Below are positions 7,616 through 15,726 of a stretch of 64,000 nucleotides of DNA, one piece after another (the first letter of the stretch is position 1; every line of letters begins with the position of its first letter). The stretch lies in contig NZ_LN999824.1 in the NCBI RefSeq assembly GCF_001517625.2, forward strand, positions 61,358-125,357, written 5' to 3'. The notes below the pieces were generated by a model. That model was given only the letters and a program-made list of their open reading frames with translations, did not search any database and was not told the DNA's origin. The translations under genes and the position numbers were made by a program. The stretch is from Clostridium sp. AT4. GTDB lineage: Bacteria; Bacillota; Clostridia; Lachnospirales; Lachnospiraceae.

Positions 7616-8299
7616 TTATGAAAACTCAGCCAGTCCCTCAATTGCATATGCACGTACAGGGCTGGAATCCAGTCCCTTGATCGGAAGTGGAGAATAGCTC
7701 ATGAAGAATACATCCTTCTTTAACTGCTCCAGATTCTTTAATACTTCCAAAAATACGATATTCTCAGCCATAAGGATATCGTGGAACGGCTTTACATCCT
7801 CGTTACAGTTTTCAATAGAAACGCCGTCACCGAAGCCTACAGCCTTTACCTTATGATCCTTAAACCACTGTGCACTTTCTGCACCCACTAAGAGACGCTC
7901 ATCCTTGTCAGTATTGGTATCCGGAGTAAATGGAGCCAGCTTATAAGAAGAATCGATGATCACGATATCTCCTTCTTTTACCTTACCTGCTTCACGATCT
8001 AAATCAGCTGCTGTAATATGGCCTCTCTTTGCCACAGTATCCTTAAAATCAACATATACTGCTCTGCCCAGGAATGTAGTCAACGGCAGATCAGCAGCAG
8101 ACGGCCAGTTATCATCATGATGATAAGGACACTCGCAGTGCGTTCCCAGATGGCTCATCAGGTCCATATGGGTATGGAAATCCGGAATCGGGCCTCCTGT
8201 ATTAAAACGGAAAAGATGGCATCTTCTTGTCTCAGTAGCCGGGTCCAGAATCTTGGACAGATCAATCACTCTTAAATTTCCCATTTCATAAACACACAT
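7616..8299 (-). CDS. Cyclase family protein (kynurenine formamidase-like hydrolase)
   Basis: 227 residues, typical for the family. The metal-binding signature HxGTHxDxP appears as HLGTHCECP at 50-58, with Glu56 where Asp is usual; further His follow at 60-61. Members hydrolyse N-formyl or other amide or lactone bonds using zinc or manganese. AAAGGAGG eight bases before the ATG at 8299 fixes the start. It is the first gene of a two-gene minus-strand operon with the PanE-like reductase, divergent from a GntR regulator. A hydrolase releasing a 2-oxo acid that the reductase then reduces is a reasonable but untested reading. Confidence 0.78.
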   Translation of the reverse strand: MCVYEMGNLRVIDLSKILDPATETRRCHLFRFNTGGPIPDFHTHMDLMSHLGTHCECPYHHDDNWPSAADLPLTTFLGRAVYVDFKDTVAKRGHITAADLDREAGKVKEGDIVIIDSSYKLAPFTPDTNTDKDERLLVGAESAQWFKDHKVKAVGFGDGVSIENCNEDVKPFHDILMAENIVFLEVLKNLEQLKKDVFFMSYSPLPIKGLDSSPVRAYAIEGLAEFS

Positions 8300-8386
8300 T
8301 TTATTTTCCTCCTTTAATTTAGATCACTGTTAAACAGTACCTCTGTTTCTACAGGCAGACTGGCATTTCCGCCCTTCCACCCTTCT

Positions 8387-8400
8387 GTATACCAGTATAC
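8387..8400. promoter_or_regulatory. Paired GTATAC operator candidate in a divergent promoter
   Basis: GTATACC at 8387-8393 and again at 8395-8401, separated by 8 bp from start to start, lies between the cyclase gene and the divergent GntR gene. GTATAC is the palindromic core of many FCD-type GntR operators. The rest of 8300-8586 is A/T-rich with no recognised gene. Confidence 0.55.
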
Positions 8401-8586
8401 CGGTAAATAAATAGGATGTCAAGATTAGATATTATGTCAAAATATACAACATTTATACAGATGTTTTATGCATATTTTCTTATTCATCTTCCTGCTCCTG
8501 CGGTAACATGGGATCTCCTTGACATCAATCTGTCTTTGACTTAAGATTAGCCTATAAAATGATTTTGAGTCAGGTGAATTTTTATT

Positions 8587-9234
8587 ATGAAAGAGAAAAG
8601 CTTCCTGCAGCAGCAGGCATATGATACTATAAAAAGCAGCATTTTATCAGGCGAAATGGAACCAAACCGCCTTTACTCCGAAACCAAGCTCTCTGCACAG
8701 ATCGGCATATCCCGTACGCCTGTCAGAGAAGCGCTCCAGTGCCTGAGCCAGGATGGATATATTACAGTTATTCCCAGCAAAGGTTTTATGATCCGACAGC
8801 TCAACGATAAGGACATGAAGGACAGTATTGAGATTCGCTGTGCCATTGAAGGCTTCTGCACCAATATGGTCGCTTCACAAATTGATACAGAAAAGGGACG
8901 ACAGCTGCTTCACAGTCTGGAACAGACTCTTTCTGATATGGAAGAGTCCCTGGAAAACGGAGTTCAGCTGGAACACTTTATTGATTCTGATCACCAGTTT
9001 CATCTTCTGCTGGTGGGATATATGGAAAACGATGAGTTCAATCAGATTTTCCAGCGCCTTCTCTATCTGATCCGGCTCACGTCTCAGGATGCCCTGGCTG
9101 TGGAAGGCCGTATTCAGGGAACGATGGAAGAACACCGAAATTATCTGCACGCTCTTCGGAACGGAGACGGTCCCAGAGCATACCAGCTTATGATGGAGCA
9201 TCTGCTGATGCCGCTTAAGATGCATGAAAAATGA
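8587..9234 (+). CDS. GntR/FCD-family transcriptional regulator
   Basis: 215 residues. The N-terminal winged helix (about 12-75, with ISRTPVREALQCLSQDGYI) is a textbook GntR domain, and the FCD domain keeps the Asp-x3-His metal pair in SDHQFHLLLVG plus a later His in EEHRNYLHAL. It probably binds a small carboxylate. An AGGTG about ten bases upstream supports the ATG. It is divergent from the cyclase and reductase pair and converges with the PHP gene, leaving only six bases between the two stop codons. Confidence 0.88.
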   Translation: MKEKSFLQQQAYDTIKSSILSGEMEPNRLYSETKLSAQIGISRTPVREALQCLSQDGYITVIPSKGFMIRQLNDKDMKDSIEIRCAIEGFCTNMVASQIDTEKGRQLLHSLEQTLSDMEESLENGVQLEHFIDSDHQFHLLLVGYMENDEFNQIFQRLLYLIRLTSQDALAVEGRIQGTMEEHRNYLHALRNGDGPRAYQLMMEHLLMPLKMHEK

Positions 9235-9254
9235 AGGGCTCTACCGCCCTTCAT
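9231..9254. terminator. Bidirectional terminator formed by the ends of two convergent genes
   Basis: ATGAAGGGC (9231-9239) and GCCCTTCAT (9246-9254) form a 9-bp stem with a six-base loop, followed by TTTAATA on the plus side. The stem itself contains the regulator stop codon and the end of the PHP gene, so the hairpin overlaps coding sequence on both strands. Confidence 0.65.
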
Positions 9255-9957
9255 TTAATATATAGTAAATCCCGTCTTTACTGGAATTCAACACCAGTTC
9301 CTGAGGATATCCTGCCGCTTCCAGCATTTTAACCGCTTCTGTCAAATCCCCTACATCATAGTAAATGTGGGCATCACTTCCCAATATAACAGGAAGACGG
9401 TATTCTTTGGCAATAGAAAGCCATTTCATTACGTTTTTATACGCATTTTGCCGTCCAGACCGCGGATTGAAAGAGGAATTATTGACTTCCAAAGCTACCT
9501 TATGTTCCAATGCTGCCGGAATCAGACGGTCATATTCCAGTGGATATCTGTCGTCATCAGGATGACCGATTATTTTAACATACGGATTCTTCATTGCTCC
9601 AATTAAAGCGTCCGTGTTCTCTTTTGGAGTTCCAGGCTTGATACAGGGTATGTGGAGACTGGCAATTACATAGTCCATCTTCCTGAGAACCGTCTCGTCC
9701 AGATCCAGATTTCCATTAAAATCCATAATATTAGCTTCTACACCGGTAAAAATCCGTACTCCCATTACTTCCTGACGAAAGCATTTAAAATTGCTAAAAT
9801 AAATAGAAGGAGCCGAGCCAGGCATGGCGGGCGCATGATCGGACATTCCAAGAGCGAAAAGCCCTTTACCTGCCGCCTCCTCTACATTTTCCTTAAAGGT
9901 GCTGAAGGCGTGCCCGCTGGCCACAGTATGCGTGTGCATATCAAAATAAATATTCAT
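9241..9957 (-). CDS. PHP-domain phosphoesterase (YcdX/HisK-like)
   Basis: 238 residues with the metal ligands of the PHP fold in order: His8 and His10 (DMHTH), SDHAP, GVEANI, ASLHIP, GHPDDDRY and the C-terminal GSDAHIYYD. PHP proteins of this size are tri-metal phosphoesterases such as YcdX or histidinol phosphatase. No other his gene is near. It is the last gene of the ABC-transporter operon, 14 bp after the ATPase, so it may dephosphorylate a product of the imported compound (inference). The protein is cytoplasmic with no signal peptide. Confidence 0.8.
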   Translation of the reverse strand: MNIYFDMHTHTVASGHAFSTFKENVEEAAGKGLFALGMSDHAPAMPGSAPSIYFSNFKCFRQEVMGVRIFTGVEANIMDFNGNLDLDETVLRKMDYVIASLHIPCIKPGTPKENTDALIGAMKNPYVKIIGHPDDDRYPLEYDRLIPAALEHKVALEVNNSSFNPRSGRQNAYKNVMKWLSIAKEYRLPVILGSDAHIYYDVGDLTEAVKMLEAAGYPQELVLNSSKDGIYYILNEGR

Positions 9958-9971
9958 TTCAAGTTCCTCGT

Positions 9972-11000
9972 CTATGCGCTTAATGTGAATGATATGTGAT
10001 CTCCGGGATTATATTCCGCCTGACAGCCTGCATATATGGTGAGGACTTCATCCCGATGCTGAACAGAATAATGAATTTCTCTTCCGTTATACTGCTTATT
10101 GACAATGATTCCCTGAATTCCATTTCCTTCCGGCTGAATAGTCAGCTGTTCCGGTCGAATGGGATAAAGTCCCTTATTACGAAATTCCATCGGAATCATA
10201 GGATTTCGCAGCAAAATATTTTCATCCTTAACATGGAAGGAATCTCCACACCATGAACCTTTTAACAGATTACAGCGACTGACAAAAGTAGCGGCAAAAA
10301 CTGTTTGCGGATCCCTGTAAATCTCCCTTGGCGTGCCGATTTGCTCCACCGCTCCATCCTTCATGATAATGATCCTGTCTGCCATAGCCAACGCCTCGCT
10401 CTGGTCATGGGTCACATACAGAATTGTAGCTCCCGTAAGCTTATGGATATTCTGAATTTCCCGACGCATATCAATTTTAAGTTCTGCATCTAAGGCGCTC
10501 AGTGGTTCATCCATCAGAAGGATTGAAGGTTTCCCCACAATGGCCCGTGCCAGGGCAACCCTTTGACGCTGACCTCCGGAAAGTTCCCCAGGGAGACGGT
10601 TTTCGTAGGGTTTCAGTCCAGTACAGCTGACAGCCTGTTCTATTGCGGCTTTCTTTTCCTCTGAACTCATGCCTGAATGACGCGGGCTTTTTAATGGAAA
10701 TTCTATATGCTGACGTACCGTCATATGCGGCCACAGAGCAAACGATTGAAATACCATTCCCAAATCCCTTTTTTCTACAGGAACCATGTGTCCCTGTCCA
10801 GAATAGATTTGATCGTTAAGGCGTACAATACCGCTTGTAGGCTCTATAAAGCCTCCAACAATACGAAGAAGGGTAGTTTTTCCACATCCAGATGGACCCA
10901 AAATAGCAACAAATTCCGAATCTCTGATATCCAGATTAATTTCCTTGAGGGCCTGGGTTTTGCTGAATGTTTTTGTAACCTGCTGTATATGTAGGCTCAT
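9972..11000 (-). CDS. ABC transporter ATP-binding protein, FbpC/PotA/AfuC type
   Basis: 342 residues: Walker A GPSGCGKTT at 35-43, the Q-loop in MVFQSFALWPH, signature LSGGQRQRVALARA, Walker B LLMDEPLSALD, the switch His in YVTHDQSEAL, and a C-terminal TOBE-like beta domain from about residue 240. It energises the import of the substrate bound by the lipoprotein encoded upstream. Its start overlaps the permease gene by 65 bp; GGAGG before the ATG at 11000 lies inside the permease coding sequence, which implies translational coupling. Confidence 0.92.
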   Translation of the reverse strand: MSLHIQQVTKTFSKTQALKEINLDIRDSEFVAILGPSGCGKTTLLRIVGGFIEPTSGIVRLNDQIYSGQGHMVPVEKRDLGMVFQSFALWPHMTVRQHIEFPLKSPRHSGMSSEEKKAAIEQAVSCTGLKPYENRLPGELSGGQRQRVALARAIVGKPSILLMDEPLSALDAELKIDMRREIQNIHKLTGATILYVTHDQSEALAMADRIIIMKDGAVEQIGTPREIYRDPQTVFAATFVSRCNLLKGSWCGDSFHVKDENILLRNPMIPMEFRNKGLYPIRPEQLTIQPEGNGIQGIIVNKQYNGREIHYSVQHRDEVLTIYAGCQAEYNPGDHISFTLSA

Positions 11001-12681
11001 AACCGTTTTCCTCCTGTTTAACAGATGTTAAATGATCGCGGTTAAGCAGACAGTATCCTGCTACCACCAAAATTGTAATCAGAACGGACATAGCTGCCGC
11101 AAGATTATAGTCGCCGCCCTGCTGATAGTTAAAAATAGTCAGACCGATCGTTTTAGTTCCTGCAGAAGCCAGCATGGATGACAAAGTCAGCTCTGTGAAA
11201 GCCGGAACAAAAATCATAAACGCACCGGACAGGATCGGACCGGCAACAAGCGGAATAAGAATCTTTATCCATTTGATCCAAAATCCTCTTCCTGAAGCAG
11301 CGCAGGCCTCCTCTATGGCAGGTTCTACAGAAAGAAGGGCGATGGTACTTCCCTTGATCTGCAGAACCAGATAGCGGGTAATATAAGCAACCACCAGAAT
11401 ATTAATGGTGCCATAAATTCCAGGATATACCCCCGGAATAGGTTCAACCCAGTGAAAAATCATAGACAAAGCAAGAACAATGCCGGGAATAGCATACGTC
11501 AGAGAAGCACATTTTTCCAGTAAAGCTGCCGCCCGGCTTTTTTTTCTGAGTTTCCCATAAGCGATAGCCGTACCTGCCACAATACATACAAGCGTAGTTA
11601 CCACTGCCAAAGTCAGACTGGTATGAATCGCGGAGATCACTCCTCTGTTATGAAACACAAAGGCAAAATTTTTTAAAGTCAGATTTTCAGGAACAAAATC
11701 CAGTCCATAAGCTTTCAAAAAAGAAGATGCTGTCATGGCAGCCATGGGAATAATGTTCAAAATCAAAAGAAGCACCAGCGTTCCCCATTCTAAACATAAA
11801 CGCAGTGGATTTTTTAAATGTATCCGCACCGAATAGTCTTCTTTAATGCTGTCCATGGATGCACCGCGTTTTACAAAAAATCCCTCCAGCATAGTACCTG
11901 CTGCGGCGATAACCGACAGGATCATGGACAGAGCCGCTGCCAGCGGAAACGCATTTGGACCAAATCCAATGGCATTCTCGTAAATATAGGTACTTAAAAC
12001 CGGAATTCCAGAAGAAATTCCCAGAAAAGCAGGTACAGAAAAATTATCAATGGCAGATAAAAAAGCCAGTACGCTTCCTGCCGCAATTGCCGGAGCAGCG
12101 GATACCAGATTAATTTTCAGTATAGCCTGTCTCTGGGAATAACCGCAGGCTCTGGCTGCCCATTCCATATCTCTGGGAATTTTTCTCAGCATATGAACAA
12201 CATTAACATACACAATAGGAATATTACAGAATCCCAGTACCAGAATGATTCCTCCCATGGTGTAAATATCCACACCCGGAAGTCCGATAGAAGTCAAAAA
12301 TCCATTGAACGCCCCTCTGGAGCTGAAAAAGCTGCTCCAGGAAAGGGTAATGATGTACGATGGAATAATAAAAGGAAGCAAAACCAGGAATTCAATAACG
12401 CCCTTACGTTTTATATTACAATAGGCGGTGAGAAATGCCAGTCCGCTGCCACAGCCAGCGGCCAGAGCGGTGGAACTCACAGCAATAATAATTGTATTAA
12501 CAATAGCTTTTCTGGTACGCTCCTGAGATAAAAGTCCGGCAAAATTATCCAGTCCATATCCATTCTCCACGGTAACTCCCATGAGCAGGAGACGGATCAA
12601 AGGAAGAAGAAACACCAGGGCTGCCAGCAGATAGACGGCTATCCTGGCAATGGACGCCCCTGTTTTACGTATCGTTTCCAT
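10936..12681 (-). CDS. ABC transporter permease with two fused modules, FbpB/AfuB-like
   Basis: 581 residues with about twelve membrane spans arranged as two homologous halves, each with the cytoplasmic EAA-type loop that contacts the ATPase (MEWAARACGYSQRQAILKIN in the first half; IEEACAASGRGFWIKWIKI in the second). A fused double permease is characteristic of iron(III), polyol and sugar-phosphate importers of the FbpB/AfuB group. It follows the binding-protein gene by 16 bp and overlaps the ATPase gene. The C-terminal 35 residues after the last span are hydrophilic and encoded in the overlap. Confidence 0.9.
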   Translation of the reverse strand: METIRKTGASIARIAVYLLAALVFLLPLIRLLLMGVTVENGYGLDNFAGLLSQERTRKAIVNTIIIAVSSTALAAGCGSGLAFLTAYCNIKRKGVIEFLVLLPFIIPSYIITLSWSSFFSSRGAFNGFLTSIGLPGVDIYTMGGIILVLGFCNIPIVYVNVVHMLRKIPRDMEWAARACGYSQRQAILKINLVSAAPAIAAGSVLAFLSAIDNFSVPAFLGISSGIPVLSTYIYENAIGFGPNAFPLAAALSMILSVIAAAGTMLEGFFVKRGASMDSIKEDYSVRIHLKNPLRLCLEWGTLVLLLILNIIPMAAMTASSFLKAYGLDFVPENLTLKNFAFVFHNRGVISAIHTSLTLAVVTTLVCIVAGTAIAYGKLRKKSRAAALLEKCASLTYAIPGIVLALSMIFHWVEPIPGVYPGIYGTINILVVAYITRYLVLQIKGSTIALLSVEPAIEEACAASGRGFWIKWIKILIPLVAGPILSGAFMIFVPAFTELTLSSMLASAGTKTIGLTIFNYQQGGDYNLAAAMSVLITILVVAGYCLLNRDHLTSVKQEENGYEPTYTAGYKNIQQNPGPQGN

Positions 12682-12697
12682 ATAGATCTCCTGTTAT

Positions 12698-13777
12698 TTA
12701 CTGAAACATCTGGCTGAACTGTTCTTTATCTGCTTCACGGTTCTGATACAGTTCCTTCGTATCCCAGGTAAGAGGTGTGATCTCATCGATACGCTTAAAT
12801 CCTTCAGGAACTTCAACTCCGCTCTTTATGGGAGTATAGCCAATCTCAGCGGTCAGAGCCTGACCCTCCTCGGAGAGTACAAAATCCACAAATGCTTTGG
12901 CCAGATCCTCACTATCCGTTCCCTTTACAATTCCAATCGGTTCGGTAACGGCAGGAGAGCCTTCAGCCGGGTATACGAATTCTACGGGAGCCCCGTCATT
13001 CTTTGAACGGATGGCCATATAGTCTGCTAAAAGTCCACAGGCCTGTTCTCCTGCAACCACTGCGTTCTGAACGGATCCATTTCCTTTTCCCACAACGACT
13101 CCATTATCCTTTAATGTCTGATAATAATCCCATCCCAGTCCTTCGGTTCTGGTAAGAACCCCCAGGTTGTAGGCAGCAGCTCCGGAATAGAGGGGGCTTG
13201 GCATGATCAGGTCATCCTTGTAAGCCTCATTTGTCAGATCTTTAAAGCCTGCAGGAATATTTTCGGTTAACTCAGTATTGTAGACAATTCCAGTAGTAAT
13301 TACCTTTGTTCCCACATACATGTGATCCTTGTCAATATAAATTTCCGGAATACCCTCCAGTTCAGGAGACTCGTAAGCGCTCAGAAGATCCTGCTCCTTT
13401 AGTGTCTCAAAAGTAACATTGTCCGCCACCAAAAGAACATCTGCCAAAACATCCCCTGCCTCCTTCTCCGCCAACACCTTGCTGACTACTTCCTCAGTAC
13501 CAGAACGGAACACATCCACCTGAATATCAGGCCATTTTTTATTGAATCCGTCAATCATGACCTGAATGTCTTCCTCCGGCTGTGAAGTATAAAGAGTAAT
13601 AGAACCAGATAAGTCTTCTGATACTTTTTTTGAAGTTTCTTCTAAAACAGCTTCCGATGAGTTATCCGCAATCTGCTCCGAAGCTGACGCGGTAGTTTCC
13701 GAATAATTATTCTGGCATCCCACCAGTGAAGATACTGCCAGTCCTGCTGTTAATACTGCTGCAAATCTCTTTTTCAT
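12698..13777 (-). CDS. Extracellular solute-binding lipoprotein, FbpA/AfuA-like
   Basis: 359 residues. A basic, hydrophobic signal ends in the lipobox SLVGC with Cys21 as the lipidated residue, followed by a Ser/Thr/Glu-rich linker. The mature part starts GSITLYTSQPEED, typical of periplasmic-binding-protein type 2 folds of the iron(III) and AfuA group. The gene starts inside the stop of the TIM-barrel gene (ATGA, 4-bp overlap). AfuA in Gram-negatives binds sugar phosphates rather than iron; with a TIM-barrel isomerase, a PHP phosphoesterase and an RpiR regulator alongside, a phosphorylated sugar or organophosphate is a better guess than iron. Confidence 0.88.
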   Translation of the reverse strand: MKKRFAAVLTAGLAVSSLVGCQNNYSETTASASEQIADNSSEAVLEETSKKVSEDLSGSITLYTSQPEEDIQVMIDGFNKKWPDIQVDVFRSGTEEVVSKVLAEKEAGDVLADVLLVADNVTFETLKEQDLLSAYESPELEGIPEIYIDKDHMYVGTKVITTGIVYNTELTENIPAGFKDLTNEAYKDDLIMPSPLYSGAAAYNLGVLTRTEGLGWDYYQTLKDNGVVVGKGNGSVQNAVVAGEQACGLLADYMAIRSKNDGAPVEFVYPAEGSPAVTEPIGIVKGTDSEDLAKAFVDFVLSEEGQALTAEIGYTPIKSGVEVPEGFKRIDEITPLTWDTKELYQNREADKEQFSQMFQ

Positions 13778-14565
13778 TCTAACTTACCTCCATTAAAGAT
13801 GTGTTGTATAAACTGAATATTCTGTTTTGCTATAGAAAAGTCCCCACTGCTGTCCAAACCTTCTATAACCATAGGAAGGTTATAATGCGCCAGCTTAGGA
13901 AGAAGCTTTTTCATATCATAATCCCCCTCATTAAGAGGTGTATGAAATCTGGAACCTTTGCGATTACTGATATGAATTTTGGAAATCTGAGGACGATAAT
14001 TCTGAAGAATACTTAAAATCTCTTCTTCACTGTCACAGTGAGCTACATCCAGGGTATAAACAAACTGGTCAAACATATCGCCGCATACCTCCTTCATTGC
14101 ATCCATAGTGGTAACAAATTCTCTGGGTATTTTCTCCATAATCTCCAACGACACGTCTATCTTCCATTTCTGCGCATATTCCAGAATTTCCCTCAATGAT
14201 TCCTTAAGATAAGCTCCGTAAGATACCCCTATTCCTGAAATAGTACAATGTCCTGGATGAACTGTGACTTCATCCAGTCCCAGCTGATAAGCAAGTTCAA
14301 CCGATTTTTTCACCTCAGTAACGGACTGTTTCCTGATGCCATCATTCACAGATGAAATATTTAAATCCCAGCTCTGGCTGTGAATGCAGTTCTTTAAAGG
14401 ATACAGAGCAGCCAGCCTTTCAAATTCATCGATGTCAAACTTCCGATAGAAAAATTGTTGACTCCACAATTCAATCCCATCTAAACCAGATTGAAAAACC
14501 ATATCAAAAATTTCTTCCATAGAGCCGTTCCACAGGAGAGTGGAACTAAGATAAATATTAGCCAT
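13774..14565 (-). CDS. Sugar phosphate isomerase/epimerase family protein (xylose isomerase-like TIM barrel)
   Basis: 263 residues with the AP-endonuclease-2/xylose-isomerase-like TIM-barrel pattern: GLDGIELWSQ near the N-terminus, VTVHPGH, SLEIMEK, the metal-site segment YTLDVAHCD, ISKIHISNRKG and a final VIEGLDSSGD. The Glu, Asp, His and Glu positions expected to bind a divalent metal are present. It heads the ABC-transporter operon, with GGAAG before its ATG at 14565. Related proteins epimerise ketoses or dehydrate inositols; the exact substrate is unknown. Confidence 0.82.
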   Translation of the reverse strand: MANIYLSSTLLWNGSMEEIFDMVFQSGLDGIELWSQQFFYRKFDIDEFERLAALYPLKNCIHSQSWDLNISSVNDGIRKQSVTEVKKSVELAYQLGLDEVTVHPGHCTISGIGVSYGAYLKESLREILEYAQKWKIDVSLEIMEKIPREFVTTMDAMKEVCGDMFDQFVYTLDVAHCDSEEEILSILQNYRPQISKIHISNRKGSRFHTPLNEGDYDMKKLLPKLAHYNLPMVIEGLDSSGDFSIAKQNIQFIQHIFNGGKLE

Positions 14566-14595
14566 TCCGATTACTTCCTGTCATTTGATGAGGCT

Positions 14596-14680
14596 ATTAT
14601 AACAGGTAAAATGTAAAGACTCCTACCATGAAAAGGTAAAAATTGAGTAAATAAATTTCGTTTTTATTTTATTGAAATTT
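14596..14680. promoter_or_regulatory. Divergent control region with a -10 box and an inverted repeat
   Basis: On the minus strand a perfect TATAAT (14596-14601 as ATTATA) lies about 30 bases before the TIM-barrel gene, without an obvious -35 box. Upstream is an inverted repeat, AAATTTC at 14653-14659 and GAAATTT at 14674-14680, a candidate site for the RpiR protein encoded on the other side. Weak -35 and an upstream repeat suggest activation (inference). Confidence 0.45.
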
Positions 14681-14736
14681 ATATTGCATTTTTGACAAAA
14701 CTCTAATATATTAAACAAAAAGGAGGTTCATCGACT

Positions 14737-15573
14737 ATGTTGGAAAAGATTTATGAAGAATATAAAGAAAGATTGTCCAAATCGGATCATAAGATTTTTG
14801 GATATCTGCTGGAGCATGAGCAAGAACTTCCGGCTATTACTGCAGAAGACCTCTCACGAAGGCTGAACATCAGTACAGCTACTATTTCCAGATTCTGGTC
14901 TAAAATTGGATTTCAAAATCTAAAAGACTTAAAGCACAATTTATATGAAAAACAGGAGTCTACCCCTTACAGCCGGATGAATGCAGCTCTAAGCCAGTGG
15001 AAAGAATGTGGAATTTCACCTGATTTACTTCTGGAGCGTTTGTCCTTTCAGCTTGAAAAGACATTTCAAGTAGTGAAACCGGAACAGGTGGATGAAGCTG
15101 TAAAGCTTTTAATCTCATCACGGCAGGTCTATATTTTTGCACCCGATGTATCAAAAGGTTTAGGAAACATTCTACAGTACCGTCTGCTGCGTCTGGGTAT
15201 TCTCTTGATTCCTCTTCCAGGAGGCTCTCAGCTTTATGATGCTATGGTAAATTTGAAACAGGGCGATCTGGTTTTACTGTTTGGATACTCACGCCTTCTG
15301 ACAGAAGTACAGATTCTTTTATCCTATAGCGAAAAAGCCGGATACCAAACCATTCTGTTTACAGATTTACTGGCCGAAGAACATTTATCTAACGCCAATT
15401 TAACATTGTACAGCTTCCGTGGGGAACCAAATGACTATCACTCAGTAGCAACCCCCTTACTATTGATCGATTTGTTGATTATGAAAGCCAGCCAATCCCT
15501 TGGGGGCGGATTGGAAAAAGCGAAGAAACTTCAGAATTTGAGAGAACAATACGCAGGATTAATTCGACGATAA
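14737..15573 (+). CDS. RpiR-family transcriptional regulator (HTH plus SIS domain)
   Basis: 278 residues. An N-terminal HTH_6 domain (about 1-77, with LSRRLNISTATISRFWSKIGF) is followed by a SIS domain from about residue 110 to 250 that in this family binds phosphorylated sugars. AAGGAGG before the ATG is strong. It is divergent from the ABC-importer operon and is the obvious candidate for its control. An effector that is a phosphosugar would fit an importer of sugar phosphates. Confidence 0.9.
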   Translation: MLEKIYEEYKERLSKSDHKIFGYLLEHEQELPAITAEDLSRRLNISTATISRFWSKIGFQNLKDLKHNLYEKQESTPYSRMNAALSQWKECGISPDLLLERLSFQLEKTFQVVKPEQVDEAVKLLISSRQVYIFAPDVSKGLGNILQYRLLRLGILLIPLPGGSQLYDAMVNLKQGDLVLLFGYSRLLTEVQILLSYSEKAGYQTILFTDLLAEEHLSNANLTLYSFRGEPNDYHSVATPLLLIDLLIMKASQSLGGGLEKAKKLQNLREQYAGLIRR

Positions 15574-15618
15574 AATACGAAGAACATAACATCAATAATT
15601 CTCTTAAAACACAAAAAT

Positions 15619-15648
15619 ATCTCCAGCCGCATAACTACGACTGGAGAT
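15619..15648. terminator. Terminator between convergent genes
   Basis: ATCTCCAG (15619-15626) and CTGGAGAT (15641-15648) form an 8-bp stem. On the minus strand it is followed by ATTTTTGTGT, a proper T-run for the dehydrogenase operon ending at 15727; on the plus side the tail is weaker. Confidence 0.65.
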
Positions 15649-15726
15649 GAACAAAATTTTACTTTTTATCCGCCTACTTGGCAACAGGCGATTTAAAACA
15701 ATAACAGTTTCATCTAATCTCATAAC

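Noticed and set aside
9972..13777. Dedicated iron(III) importer
   Set aside because: The permease and ATPase types fit, but the isomerase, PHP and RpiR genes in the same unit point to a phosphorylated organic substrate; left as an alternative.
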